Source of the DNA: Aphrocallistes beatrix
Lineage: Eukaryota > Porifera > Hexactinellida > Sceptrulophora > Aphrocallistidae
Direction: 5' to 3'
Assembly: GCA_963281255.1 (NCBI GenBank)
Contig: OY725491.1
Location: forward strand, 4,886,857 to 4,950,856
Length of the DNA stretch: 64,000 bases
A program made the translations under genes and the position numbers. This document shows positions 53,482 to 64,000 of this stretch, in pieces (position 1 is the first letter of the stretch; each line of letters starts with the position of its first letter). The notes beneath the pieces are model-generated. The model did not search any database and was not told the origin of the DNA. It saw only the letters and a program-made list of their open reading frames with translations.

Positions 53482-53688
53482 CAGGGCTCGAAATCGTGAG
53501 ATTTCATAAGTCTCACGATCCCGTCGTGAGACAAGAATAAATGTCACGATTCTATCGTGAGACATTCTTTGTAAGACACAATCGTATTACAGGGTTCCCA
53601 ACCTGAGAGAGTTCGTAAATCGAGAGATCGTGACATTTTATCTCAAATCGTGTGACACATGACGAGATCGTGAGAGTTGGGAGGCCTG
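53482..53688. mobile_element. TCTCACGAT-rich MITE, copy 2 (inverted)
   Basis: CAGGGCTCGAAATCGTGAGA to GAGAGTTGGGAGGCCTG; the termini match those of 24135-24391. No target duplication recognised. Confidence 0.65.
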
Positions 53689-53768
53689 GTTTGGGGAAGG
53701 GGAGGGGAGAGCAAAATACTCAGGGCCCGGAATCATGCACTAGGCCACGTCGCCCACGTAATTTATGC

Positions 53769-53928
53769 AAATTTATTAATTCAGGGACGGGGGCCGTATA
53801 CATGCCAGTCCTGGGCCGGGTTTTGGTCTCGCGGGCCCAGTGGTGAGTTCCTGCACTGGGCCCGCGAGAGCAAAACCCGGGCCCAGGACTGGCATGTATA
53901 CGGCCCCCGTCCCTGAATTAATAAATTT
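53769..53928. repeat. GC-rich inverted repeat, arms about 74 bp
   Basis: Arms 53769-53842 and 53854-53928 are reverse complements apart from one-base indels (AAATTTATTAATTCAGGGAC ... CGCGGGCCCAGTG), around an 11-base loop. Extremely G+C-rich inside AT-rich DNA. Confidence 0.92.
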
Positions 53929-55181
53929 TATTGTACTTTTTGGAATCACAATCGCTATATACATTCCCAAATGAATCAGAATAATTTATAGTTATTTAAT
54001 AGTTTTTAAGTTAATATTACCACATTTATCTTCAGGATTAGGTAACTAATTATTATCCCATTTTCTGTGATTATATCTTTTATTAAAAAATGAAGGCCTA
54101 ATAAGTTTAATTATGCTTGCATGCCAATTTTAATATATGAAAACATTATAGCAGTAAATTACTGGGCTAAGTCAGGAAAAAAGTTAAAGGGAGTAACGAA
54201 AACCAACAAAATTAATGCATCTTCATTTAGTTCCCAAATTTTAGTACCTTGGTTCGAAGAAAAAAGCCGAGTTTGGAGTAACCTTTAATTATGAAGCGTC
54301 ATAACTACCTTAAAAGGCGTTTTTCATTAATCAAAAACTGTCATTTGTGGAGAATACGATAGCACGTCTTAAATCTAAAAGTATTTCTTTTGATATAATA
54401 GATATATTAGTTATGCTGTCTAAGTTTCGAAGTTGGGAATATTGTCAAAATTTGAATTCAATTTATTGAGCCAAGTGGGAATTTTAGGTTAAAAGAAGCT
54501 TCCAAAGGTGTTTGGTGGGGTTTTGATGCAAAACTATAAATTTCAACCTCATTCCCGTCCGAAAGTAAGCCTTTTTGCATTTTTCTGATTTTTACCTCTA
54601 CGCCGTAATTATTCCTTGGATAATCAAATACTTTCAAACAAATCACATGTAATAAAATACATTTGTTGTATCTTTTCATACAATGAGAGTATCATCATTA
54701 AAAATGATTACATAATTATCATTATTCATGCCAATGTAGGTTAGCTAAAGAGTTCTCCAGTCTAATTGCGATAATTTTAATAGCCACTCAAATTAGTAGT
54801 GAAGTGTTCTACTAAATGTACGCACATATAAATAAATCTGACATGTGATTTGTGTTACTAAAACACAACAATCTAATGATTAGAAATTGCAACTTATCTT
54901 ATTAATTTTTCTATAAACTTAATATGATCAGAAATTGGAGATCAACATTTTGTGAATTATGTAAAGCGATTACCAACTTTCTCCGCCTTAGACCCTGATA
55001 TTGAAAACCAATTAGAATGAAAAGCCATAATTAGATGCACAAAATTCACAATGGATTTGCAAATACACTTATAACCGTGATATACAAATCAAAACAAAAG
55101 CACCTTTCAAATTTTAGGTATGTAATTAGTCCAGGAACAGAGTTTTTGTTTTTCTTCCAGTTTCTCCCAGATCATCATGGC
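53929..55181. other. 3' intergenic region between the convergent SRCR and GPCR genes
   Basis: No exon recognised on either strand. GGGAATTTTAGGTTAAAAGA at about 54477 recurs as GGAATTTTAGGTTAAAAAAG at 48591, indicating a small dispersed repeat. Confidence 0.4.
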
Positions 55182-55378
55182 TTACAAATTTGAATAGACT
55201 TCATCCTTAGGGGTGCGTGTATCAAAAATTTCCTTTTCAAGAGTGGATGTATCAAGCTTCTGTTCTGGGTTCTGACTGTCAATCGTCTTATTTGGTTTTA
55301 CGGCTCTTGGAAGGGAATTTGGAAGATCATTATTGGGCCTCTGCCTTACATATTGTATCGGTGTGCTTCCTAGTGAGT
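55182..55378 (-). CDS. GPCR exon 11: cytoplasmic tail
   Basis: DSLGSTPIQYVRQRPNNDLP ... KDEVYSNL and TAA. The last residues contain a possible phosphotyrosine site (DEVYSN). Confidence 0.8.
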
Positions 55379-58300
55379 CTATGACACAAAAAAAGTAATG
55401 AAATGTAAAATATAGCAGATAACAGACAATTAAGTACATAATCATTAAAGTCAATGCTTCATTGGTCACTTTACTATTTTATATTACCTGAATTTGAAAA
55501 TATTACGCTAGATGTAGTGGAGTTGAATTTGTTGCACCCGTCTGTTGACTTGGTATAACTACCTGGTGTTACTCCTGCTGACTTGGTGTTACTAGAAAGA
55601 GTGTTAGACATATCTGCAACATTATATGTATCTGATTTTCTAAATTTTTGTTTCACTTCTTCATTTCTCATTGTCACAGCGAAGAAATAGAATACTCCCA
55701 TTAGTCCGTTAGTTAAAATGAAAGACCATTGGATTATAGGATTAGTGATGAAAATATTAAGCAGTAGCAGAATCCAAGGAATACCGAGTATCGGTGTCAG
55801 GATTAATGAAGAAATAAGTGCATTCTTGATAACCTGTCTTTCTTGTAGTCTTTCAGAGCCAGATTTCGTTGTAGAGACACGTATGACTGATATGATGAGT
55901 ATTATAATGTTTATCAGTAAAATGAATAGGATTGGACCAATGAAAGCCCAAGTTATCCCATCTTTATGTGCCAAAAAGCAGTGTTCATCAGCTTTAGCAT
56001 ATTTCCCATGCTTCATCGCCATTGTAATTATAGGTATGATGATTGGGAAGCACCAACCAAACACGATCAAGTAGATGTATATCTTGTGTTTATTCCAAAT
56101 CCCTAATTTAAAGAATGAAGTTGATTAATAATATACTAGGACATGATGTATATTTATAAAGTTTCCGAATTTCTTACCCCACGTCAGTTTGTAGATGATC
56201 AAAATTCCGTTGCAGAGTGTCCACACAAACACAGTCAGCCAGATATAATGAAGGAGAAACGCAATAACTTTGCATGCAATTCCATTGAATGTAGCTGTCT
56301 CGATTCCCAAAAGGAACATTCCAAAAGCTAATGTGAGCGACAGGCAATAGTTGAAGTATACAATATTCGCTTCTACTTTGAAGAAACTTTTGCCGGTGCA
56401 TATGAACAAGATTAACGACAGAATTAATGCCAGAAATGAAATCGAAACAACGACATAGCTGACAATTGAAGCCACTCTCTGTAATTCATCACTACCTCCT
56501 AACTTTCGAGGCGTAACAAGCACTGCAAAGCTTGTCAGATGTGGAGATATGCAGTTGGTTAAATCAGAACTATTTTCAATTGTGGTGAGGCCATTACTAA
56601 CCCAATTTGTACCGTTTAGAAAAACGCAAATGCTTTCAAACAATGTATTGGAATAGACATCAAATGCGAATGTCACCTAAAATATAATGACTATATCAAG
56701 ACTTAAAATGCAATTATGACACTTATAAATAATTTACAACTGTACGTAAGATTTATCTTATCTAATCTCGATTAGATAAGATAAATCTTGATAAATTATT
56801 CAATAATATTCTACGTAAATTTTCATATATGTTTAATACAAAAATATTAATGCTAAACTTACGTACCTCTTTTTCTAAATAGCTATGTTTTGATTTACTT
56901 GCAAGAGTTACTGTCAGTATATCACTGCCTAAAATATCTGATTTACCTGATGTGCTTGGGTCATTTTTTATCATTTTCACAATTGAAGTGGCAATCTAGA
57001 GACAAAGCAATAGTTTTATAGAGACAAAAGTGTTTAACAGTGAAACTTTTAAATGAATTATTTTAAGATTGAATAACTATATAATGTATTAAATGTAAAA
57101 GTGAACTTACCGTCTGATTACATTGTGAACCCACGGATTCAAATGGCAATACCAGTGATACTGAGTATTCTCTATCATCGGATGTACTCTTTGGTAAAGT
57201 TATTCCAGGAACACTTTCACTCCCAGGCATTTGACATAGCTGGACCTTTTGCACTATGATCGTTATGGATTCAGAGTTCACTATGAGAATATCACTACTG
57301 TTTCTCTCTAACTCTTCAAAAAGTCGTGTTGAAAAGGTCTCTACTGTATTGAGTGTAGAGGCTAATAAAGTAGATGCAGTAGCCACAATTGGTTGTTCTC
57401 CTGGTTCCTGAAAATAGCATTAAATTTACAGTACAAGGATTAATAGAGAAACCTGCATTGGTTAGTTGTCACAAGTTAGAATCGATTATTGAGACAACTG
57501 TCACTAGGTATAATCTATTTTGCGACTACTATTACAAGTTAGAATTGATTGTTGACTCTACTGTCACAATTATAATGCTTTTTTGCACTTTGAATTACTG
57601 CATTAAAAAAAAGTTTTTTTCACTCTCTATTTTTCATATTTTCAACATAAAATATTGTTTTTTTCTAATTTCTCATAAGTATCTCTTCCAAAATGTCATT
57701 CAATCACCTCCTTAGCTCAAAAATCGATTCTAACTTGTGACAGTAGTCCCAATAAATGATTCGAACCTAAAAGCATTCTGCTGGTTTTCTAACCGGAAAA
57801 TATGTTGTCATGGAATAAATATATGATGAGTTGCTAAAAAGGACAAAAATTAAACTCACGTTTTGGAATTGACTAACTGCACTCTTCTCTCTCACCGAAC
57901 TCAATATATCAATAATCCTGCTTGTAGTAGAATAACCGAGTGTAGAGTTGGATTTTTTAAGGATCAATTCAATCGTATTTACAGCACTCTCCAATATTTC
58001 ACTCTCATCTTCACCTTCGATATTAGCAATAGTTGAATCAACGATTGTTTCTATTAAAGTTATACTTTGTTGTGTGGTCTCTTCAGATATAAATTCAACA
58101 TTACTCAGTTCCTCCGTTAGCATCTCTAATCTTTCTTTAATAATATTCGCTGTTTTATTTAGTTTGTATGTAACAGAGACAACATCTCTCCCGAAAGAAT
58201 TCTGTGCTATACAGTAGAATACATTATCTCCGTCTCTTAAATCACCAATCTCTACTTGTAGAGTGTCAGAATCATCCAATTCTGTCTCTAGATTTTGAGT

Positions 58301-61300
58301 CCAGTAAACTTCTGGAGTTGGTATCCCGGTAGCATTGCAATAGATGTTTTCAATTTCAGTTACCGTATAATTTATGGCTACAGTCATATTTTCTTTAGGA
58401 AATATTATTTTAGCGACAGAATCTACAAATATAAAAGAAATGATGAAACAAATGAATTATCTAGGAACGTGACCTGCTCCTTTAAAGTATTATTTTCACA
58501 ATCTGAAAGTTAGATAGTAATACAAGCCATCTGCAATCTCAATTAATATCTGTAACTTACCAAGTTCATGAGTAGTTGTACATACTGGTGAACTTATGGT
58601 ACTAAATCCTGCAATTGTAGCAACTCTGATTACTGCACAGTAGCTCACATTATGATCGAGACTCGTTATCACTTTAGAGAGAGTATCTGCAGGAAGGTTG
58701 ATCATTTTATTTGTTGCATTTGTATCCGTTTCAAAATAAAAAATTTGATATTCTGTTAGAATTCCGTTTTGGTGAATCGGGCTTGGTGCACTCCATGCCG
58801 CTTCAATAGCTGAATCATTCACAGTTGTAACGATGAAGTTTAATGGAGGAGTAGAAGGAGCTAAATAATAGTGTGCATTACTATCATTAAAACCGTAATC
58901 ACAATTAAGTATAAATCAAAGTAAGAATTATACCTGCTTGTCCAGTTAGGTGTGTGATGGAAGGACTTTCAGGTCCTGTACCAGCAGCATTAGCAGCACT
59001 GACTGCTATTGTGTAGTTGTTATATTCTTCTAGATTAGTGAGATTAGTACAGAAATCTCCATTCAAAGGATAATTAGGATTGATTTGTAGAATCAAATTT
59101 TTTTTTGATACATCAAACGTCATTCCTTGACGAGAAATGTTAAATGAGTTGATTGGACCATTCTGGTAGATATCAGGAGGGCGAAAGCATATTCTGATTG
59201 TAGTCGTGCTAATACTTGACAAAGTAACATTTTGAGGAAACCAAGTTGGTGCTAACGAAAAATATCATAATTATTGGAAGATAGTAAAAGGCAACTTTAC
59301 GATGATGGATATGTAAAAAATAATATCTTGATATTTATACACAGTATATTCCAATAAAAAGTAAATGCAAGTGTGACAGACACGGTACGTCTGGTATGAC
59401 TTTTTCATACCGTTCCTATGTATAATATGCAGTGGCGTGGCCAGCTCCTTAAATTGAGATAAATAATAGTACAAATGTATGATGATATAATTAAACACTA
59501 TTAAACCTGAAATTAAAAAATAGTCGCCAAATCTGAAAATGAAAAATAACGAATTCATAATCAAATCTTAAAATGTAAAAATTGGGTTTACCGGGGGGAA
59601 GTTTCCTCCCCTAATCTTTGCCACACCAGCAAAGGAGGTGTACTAATGGACTAGACGGTATGTAACTGCCCATTCTGGAATAAAATCAAACCGATTAGTA
59701 CCACCTGCACTTGTTAAGATATCTGAGACAATAATCAGTAAAAAGTACATTGATATGGCACGTGCTTAGTCAGATCACATTTGGATACCTACTGCAGTGT
59801 GGCTGAACCAAATTCGAATAATAACCCACCGTACCACTTTCCGAGTGGATATGCCGAGCCTGTAATGTCAAAATAAAGTAGAATAATACCTTCAATAGCT
59901 GTCATCTGTGTTACTTCTGCTGAAATTGAAACATTTCCTACTTCATTGATAGCAGTAACACTGATGGTATAGTTAGTATATTCCTCTAACTGTGAAATAT
60001 CGACAGAAACAGGAGATGTGTACATGTCGGCTGCCACATCGACACGAACATATTGTGTGCTAGTGTTGAATAATTGTTCAGTGTAACTTATGTTGTACAT
60101 TGTAAAGTTTCCGTTCTGGTTTCTTTCCAGGAGAGGGTACCAGCTCACACGAATGGAGCTTGGAGTTAGGATCTGTGTGTTGGGTGTGTCTGGAGATGTT
60201 TTAGAAAAGTTAGTCTATGTTCTCTATTCTTAAAAATAACTTTTAAAAAAAAGCAAAATTCAATTCAAATAAAAATACAGTCGACTGCTCTTGGCCACTG
60301 GTTAATTGGGTGACCTTTGGAAGGACCGGAATAGCTCACACATCGAAGCTAATGCTAAATATTTTTGGTTGAAAGGGTTCTCCGCTCAATCAAATGTCCT
60401 CTGACCGATGTGGTTCTATTAAGCGGAATCGACTGTATAAGTGGTTTTAATGGGCTGAGACATCTAAATCGAGTTGCTTATCAGACAGTAAATATTGGAT
60501 ACCAAATGATCACTATATCTAATATATATTGTAAATTAATGACACAATTTAGATTGAAGTCTCAATTCATTTTTCCAATTTTTGGCACAACTCGGAAAAT
60601 TTAGGAAGCATGAGCCCACACAGATGAGCACCATGTCTACCCCTAGACCAGAATCCAGTTGTACCGATGATATAAACTAATCGCTGGTCCTATTTATTCA
60701 TGATAATGAAGACTGCGGTGAAATTCTAGAGAAAATGTACATCTAAGGATATGATTACATGTCATAGATTGATAGAATTAATAGCTTAGTATGCATATTA
60801 TGTTTTTACTTTTTATATTTCGGTTCTAAGAGGTTGTAATGAGTGATTATGTATTTAATCATGAACTTAAACATAATAACGAGACTAACGAGAGTATAGT
60901 AGTACTTGTATTATAACTATGTGAACTCAAGTTGAACTCACCTCTCTTTTCACAGATGTATGAAGTTTGTTTTCCATTAAAAACAGTTGCATTACATTGA
61001 TTAAGTATTAAATTGGGTAATCCTGGAGTGAGAGCCATGCACATCCCTTCAATACTTAAAACCGAACTGCATCCCAAACCTTCATTATAAGGTGTTCCAT
61101 CAGTCCATTTAAAGTTTCCTGTTATACGATTGAGTCCAATCCAGGTATATTCATCATTGTTACGAATCGAGTCAAGTATATCACATTCATCTGCTATACT
61201 GTCATACTGTGGGCTAGCCAGATGACCTCCCCATTCAACACAACAATCTTCTGCATCAAACCAATTGACACTCTCATTTATGTAAACATAGCACTTACTT

Positions 61301-61735
61301 TCAAATTTAAGGTCACAATTTTGTCTTGAGAAACAACTTGCATCACTCAGAATACCTAAAAGATTAGACTTATTTTATAATTTTATAATTATTCCCTCGT
61401 ATTGTAAATTCTTATATTTATGATATTGATAGGAAATCTTAATACAGCACCATCTGGATAGAGCAATCCTCCGAAATATGGCACGAATCGATTCTCCCGA
61501 TTGACATTCCTACTGTATAAATAATGAATTGTGAACTTCCATAGTTTGGGCAAGCGTCTACTGCTAATGGTGTTGCATCTCGAAAGTTTTACCCGTAATT
61601 ATTTAATGCGATATAATAGCATCATTTTTTCTCGGTTTCTAAGAGATTAAATTAGAATTTTCCTACCATTTCAATACATTTGAACTTACTTTGGAGAATA
61701 TTAATAAAAAAGATTAATAAGATCACTTCCTGCAT
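55182..61735 (-). CDS. adhesion GPCR with CTLD, FN3 and Ig domains, 11 exons
   Basis: Exons from 5' to 3' (minus strand): 61690-61735, 60942-61355, 59890-60189, 58934-59251, 58561-58860, 57860-58422, 57111-57407, 56867-56995, 56178-56676, 55488-56102, 55182-55378. All junctions are GT-AG, phases agree throughout, and the total is 3678 bases (1225 residues plus stop). Order: signal peptide (1-15), C-type lectin domain (16-153), three FN3 domains (154-459), Ig domain (about 460-540), GAIN domain (about 545-825) ending in a GPS (SPHLTSFAVL), seven-helix class B2/adhesion region (about 835-1090), tail ending DEVYSNL. Adhesion GPCRs self-cleave at HL-T in the GPS and signal through a tethered agonist. 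The GPS keeps HLT but has lost two of the four usual cysteines. It is a plausible cell-surface recognition receptor. Confidence 0.9.
55488..56102 (-). CDS. GPCR exon 10: TM4-TM7 and start of tail
   Basis: IVFGWCFPIIIPIITMAM (TM4), DEHCFLAHKDGITWAFIG (loop 2 Cys and Trp, TM5), NALISSLILTPILGIPWILL (TM6), FILTNGLMGVFYFFAV (TM7), then a Ser/Thr-rich tail. Confidence 0.92.
56178..56676 (-). CDS. GPCR exon 9: GPS and TM1-TM3
   Basis: CVFLNGTNWVSNGL, NCISPHLTSFAVLV (GPS), then TM1 VASIVSYVVVSISFLALILS, TM2 VYFNYCLSLTLAFGMFLL and TM3 ACKVIAFLLHYIWLTVFVWT, the latter a strong adhesion-GPCR signature. Confidence 0.92.
56748..56789. repeat. perfect hairpin in GPCR intron 8
   Basis: AAGATTTATCTTATCTAATC, TC, then the exact reverse complement: 20-bp arms, 2-base centre, 78 bases from the exon 8 donor. 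Confidence 0.95.
56867..56995 (-). CDS. GPCR exon 8: GAIN domain, short exon
   Basis: IATSIVKMIKNDPSTSGKSD, ILTVTLASKSK. 43 codons, phase 0-0. The reading frame joins exons 7 and 9 without a stop. Confidence 0.75.
57111..57407 (-). CDS. GPCR exon 7: GAIN domain, middle
   Basis: STLNTVETFSTRLFEELERN, then a beta-rich SITIIVQKVQLCQM and ITLPKSTSD. 99 codons, phase 0-0. Confidence 0.8.
57467..57765. repeat. three copies of a 40-bp motif in GPCR intron 6, the third inverted
   Basis: ACAAGTTAGAATCGATTATT...GACAACTGTCAC (57472), ACAAGTTAGAATTGATTGTT...ACTGTCAC (57533), and the inverted TCGATTCTAACTTGTGACAG (57723). Confidence 0.75.
57860..58422 (-). CDS. GPCR exon 6: Ig domain and start of GAIN
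   Basis: ENIYCNATGIPTPEVYW and DNVFYCIAQNSFGRD give the two Ig cysteines and the Trp. The helical part that follows (IIKERLEMLTEELSNVEF, IEGEDESEILESAVNTIELI) is GAIN subdomain A. Ends in phase 0. Confidence 0.85.
58561..58860 (-). CDS. GPCR exon 5: FN3 domain 3
   Basis: APSTPPLNFIVTTV, AAWSAPSPIHQNGILTEYQI, NVSYCAVIRVATIAGFST. 100 codons, phase 1-1. Confidence 0.88.
58934..59251 (-). CDS. GPCR exon 4: FN3 domain 2
   Basis: APTWFPQNVTL, FRPPDIYQNGPINSF, LEEYNNYTIAVSAANAAGTG. 106 codons, phase 1-1. Confidence 0.88.
59432..59628. other. possible hAT remnant in GPCR intron 3
   Basis: Begins CAGTGGCGTGGCCAGCTCC, a typical hAT terminus. A weak partner, TTTGCCACACCAGC, lies at about 59617. No target duplication seen. 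Confidence 0.35.
59890..60189 (-). CDS. GPCR exon 3: FN3 domain 1
   Basis: SIRVSWYPLLERNQNGNFTM, YNISYTEQ, LEEYTNYTISVTAINEVGN: typical W, Y and N-Y-I-V-A pattern of fibronectin type III. 100 codons, phase 1-1. Confidence 0.88.
60288..60435. mobile_element. Tc1/pogo-like MITE, copy 3, in GPCR intron 2
   Basis: CAGTCGACTGCTCTTGG at the left, CTATTAAGCGGAATCGACTG at the right, TA flanks. More decayed than copies 1 and 2, 148 bp. Confidence 0.85.
60942..61355 (-). CDS. GPCR exon 2: C-type lectin domain
   Basis: CYVYINESVNWFDAEDCC, GGHLASPQYDS, the hallmark WIGLNRITGNFKWTDGTPYN, and closing NQCNATV...SYICEKR. No EPN or QPD triplet, so calcium-dependent sugar binding is not predicted. Confidence 0.9.
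61690..61735 (-). CDS. GPCR exon 1: signal peptide
   Basis: MQEVILLIFFINILQ, donor GTAAGT, phase 1. Upstream in-frame codons exist but lack signal character, so this ATG is preferred. Confidence 0.75.
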
Positions 61736-63670
61736 TACGTTGATCAGTGACAGAAACAGCAGATTTTTGTAATTCTGCGAAATACACTTGAAAAATATTA
61801 TTAGATTCTTCAAAATACCACAAAAGTCCGAATCAATTGCTAATATTTTATGTACAATCTTATAAATGTGAGGCAACCATTTTCATATATCTGTATTTAA
61901 CAGTAAAATGATATTAAATGTACAACTGCTCTTGCAGTTGTAGACTATCCTGAATTTATTAGTGATATATGAGCGTACATACTTCATTAGTGTTTGAAGT
62001 ACTCATAGACTCCTTTAAGTAAGGACTGTAGCGCGTTCAATCTCGGGTCCTGGAACTTGAGTCTATTGTGTATTATTGATATCCCGTAATCCGCTCAAGT
62101 TAGACATGGGAGATGTATTGTTGTATAGGAAGTCGTATTTTTAGAGTACATTGGTCATGATGGCCTACCTCAACTATGTGTGGAATGTGAGTTATGTGTT
62201 TTTTCACACCTGTTTTTCACAGATTTAAGATACATTTTGGCAATTTTCTGGCCTGTTTTAAGCACATTTTAAAGCGTTATTAATGTATGATTTTCAAAAA
62301 ATCAAAAAATCAATAATCAAAAAATAGCTTTTTAATGCAAATTACGGTTAGAAGAGAGTCCGCTTTAATTAAACAATGCTAGCTTATTTTTAGGCGTATA
62401 GTATATCGAAAACATAAGTGGCATATCGAGTTTGAAATGAAAAGTCTCTCTATAATGCACACAAATTTAACAAGTACACTATATTTCTTTATTAAATTAG
62501 ACCTAACATATGCATAATTGAGTGAGCAGAAGTAGGCTTTTTGCTATTTGTCTCTAAGATTCTAAATATAGCAGTGTACTTCAATTAATTTGCTAATTAA
62601 TTATTATTTTACAATGAAGATCAACATTAATGAAGCAACCCTGTCGCATGAATACAGAAAATATTCACGATCGTACACAATTATTCAGAAAATGAGTGCA
62701 ATTGTATTGCAATGTGAAGTAACAATAAATTCAGGCAAATTGAAGCAATACAAGGATTTACATAAATTCAGCAACAAATTCAGATGCAAATATGTTAAAA
62801 AGCTCGATTAAATAGAAGCAATTAATTTATCAATATTCATTTCTCAATTTTTCTACTATAATGTAATCTGAATTATGGTCATTAGAGAACGATCACATTA
62901 CCGTAATCTCTTAAATATTCATTTTTCACTAATTACCTAGAACCCTATTAATGCTAATGTTCCAAAAATTTTCGATGAAGATAAACCTTTCCAAAAATTT
63001 GTCCTTACAGCATTGTTGATGAACATGAAAGTATCGATTGAGTGGATTTTCAGGTTTACCAAATGTATGTTTTAGTGAACTATTATACTTGTATTCTACA
63101 TTGGTGTCTGTAGGATCTAAAGCAGCAGCTGGGATCAATTTGTTGGCGCATTGTTTCAACCTAAAAAATTAAATGAAACCACTTTTTCTTTTGATCCATC
63201 TTCAAATATGAAAGTTAAGTAGAAGGTACACCATATATGTAGGTATATTTACAAATGTTGGTTGATATAACAGGGACCTCAAATTCAAGTAACTATCTGG
63301 ATTCGTGACCTGAAATTAGCAATTGAGTATGTGGGACATTGGCTCTGTGAGGCAAGCTAACCAATTCAAAAAATTTGTCCATGCATAAAACCGGAGTCCA
63401 TTGAAGTTAATACAATATTGACAGAGTAATTGTCAAACATGCAAGATATATTATCACTAGCAATATTCCACCGAAAATGCTAAAACTTTGAAATCAATTC
63501 ATGGATTGATTCTAGAAAATCATTATACTACGGCACCCGTTCAATGAATAGTCCTTATGGATTTATAACGGAAAAGTTGTGCAATTCTGATTGAAATGTT
63601 AACATATTTGAATCTTATGATGTATTTGCTGAATTTTCATATATAAAATTTATGTCAATACTATATTTAC
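61736..63670. other. intergenic upstream of the GPCR, two weak frames
   Basis: 62614-62811 (+) is a 65-codon frame (MKININEATLSHEYRKYS) and 62929-63160 (-) a 76-codon frame (KQCANKLIPAAALDPTD) preceded by a fair acceptor (TTTTTTAG). Neither resembles a known family. The second might be a tail exon of the receptor fragment at 63671, but the phases as read would give a stop. Confidence 0.3.
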
Positions 63671-63803
63671 TTGTGACTATATATTTTTGATTATTCTTTC
63701 TGAACTTGGCCAAAACTTGCTTATTACTGATAACTTCCAGAATGAAGAACCATAATCCCATTAGACCATTGACAGTGATGAATATCCAGTCAAGAATTGT
63801 ATC
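63671..63803 (-). pseudogene. second adhesion GPCR, TM7 fragment
   Basis: DTILDWIFITVNGLMGLWFF, then VISNKQVLAKFRKNN aligns with TM7 and the start of the tail of the complete receptor (FILTNGLMGVFYFF, EEVKQKFRK). The upstream bases read GFVGNTFFLRSSQHV then TAG in the same frame; they could be decayed TM6/loop, or the TTTAG could be a splice acceptor. The rest of the gene would lie beyond the right edge. Confidence 0.7.
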
Positions 63804-64000
63804 CTAAACATGCTGAGAACTCCTTAGAAAAAATGTATTGCCGACAAAACCTGCCTGAATATGCCCACGAAACTTATTGATTCATTAATCCACTAGTAAT
63901 CATCAGGACTAGAGATAGTGTTATTAGTAGGGCTTACAATCCCGGGATCCAGATCCATTTCACATCCGGGATTCAATCCCAGGATTTGTTTTTTTAACCC
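63804..64000. other. right edge, GGGATT-rich repeat
   Basis: Ends in CCCGGGATCCAGATCC, CATCCGGGATTCAATCCCAG, probably the start of a simple or inverted repeat continuing outside. Confidence 0.4.

Noticed and set aside
52263..55181. Search for an eleventh SRCR exon or a transmembrane exon
   Set aside because: No ADxICRE-type or hydrophobic exon with proper splice sites was found in either frame set.
57745..57800. tRNA-like B box (GGTTCGAATC on the minus strand)
   Set aside because: No matching A box, acceptor stem or cloverleaf could be drawn; it lies in an intron repeat.

Overview
The window looks like nuclear DNA of an early-branching invertebrate animal, most likely a sponge (cnidarian is the main alternative). 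It is AT-rich, has short introns, a multi-exon SRCR receptor gene, an adhesion GPCR with a C-type lectin head, coiled-coil/NHL proteins and ISG12/IFI27-like proteins. Mobile DNA is very dense. The taxon is inferred from gene content only.

Layout. 1-1450: KRBA2/Ginger-type integrase running off the left edge. 1895-2690: a 29-bp palindromic minisatellite and the first copy of a dispersed repeat that carries bZIP-type (TGACGTCA) sites and GC-rich hairpins; I call it the CRE-repeat. 4819-7023: an intronless DEAH-box helicase of the DHX15 type with damaged motifs III and VI. 10-30 kb: a duplicated block of coiled-coil/NHL genes (two intact, one broken, one fragment, all on the minus strand) interleaved with two ISG12-like copies (plus strand). 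The block is peppered with a mariner, hAT elements, foldback elements and a CR1/L2-like LINE. 30.9-40 kb: five copies of an unrecognised multi-pass membrane protein family, only one of them intact (36025-36828), plus Ty3/Gypsy and LINE remnants and a terminal-inverted-repeat element filled with a 153-bp tandem repeat (38736-39737).

44-52.3 kb (plus strand): a 10-exon SRCR gene. It has a signal-peptide exon followed by nine single-domain exons, all in phase 1-1, alternating strictly between a 6-cysteine type (A) and an 8-cysteine type (B). A CRE-repeat copy lies about 100-390 bp upstream of its start codon, and another supplies or abuts the splice acceptor of exon 8. 55.2-61.7 kb (minus strand): a complete 11-exon adhesion GPCR model of 1225 residues (signal peptide, CTLD, three FN3, Ig, GAIN/GPS, 7TM, tail). 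A TM7 fragment of a second receptor is at the right edge.

The SRCR and lectin-GPCR genes face each other and both look like surface recognition receptors. With the ISG12-like and NHL families nearby, the window may be a fast-evolving recognition or innate-defence neighbourhood. That functional reading is inference. All coordinates and translations were worked out by eye from the sequence; no database search was possible.
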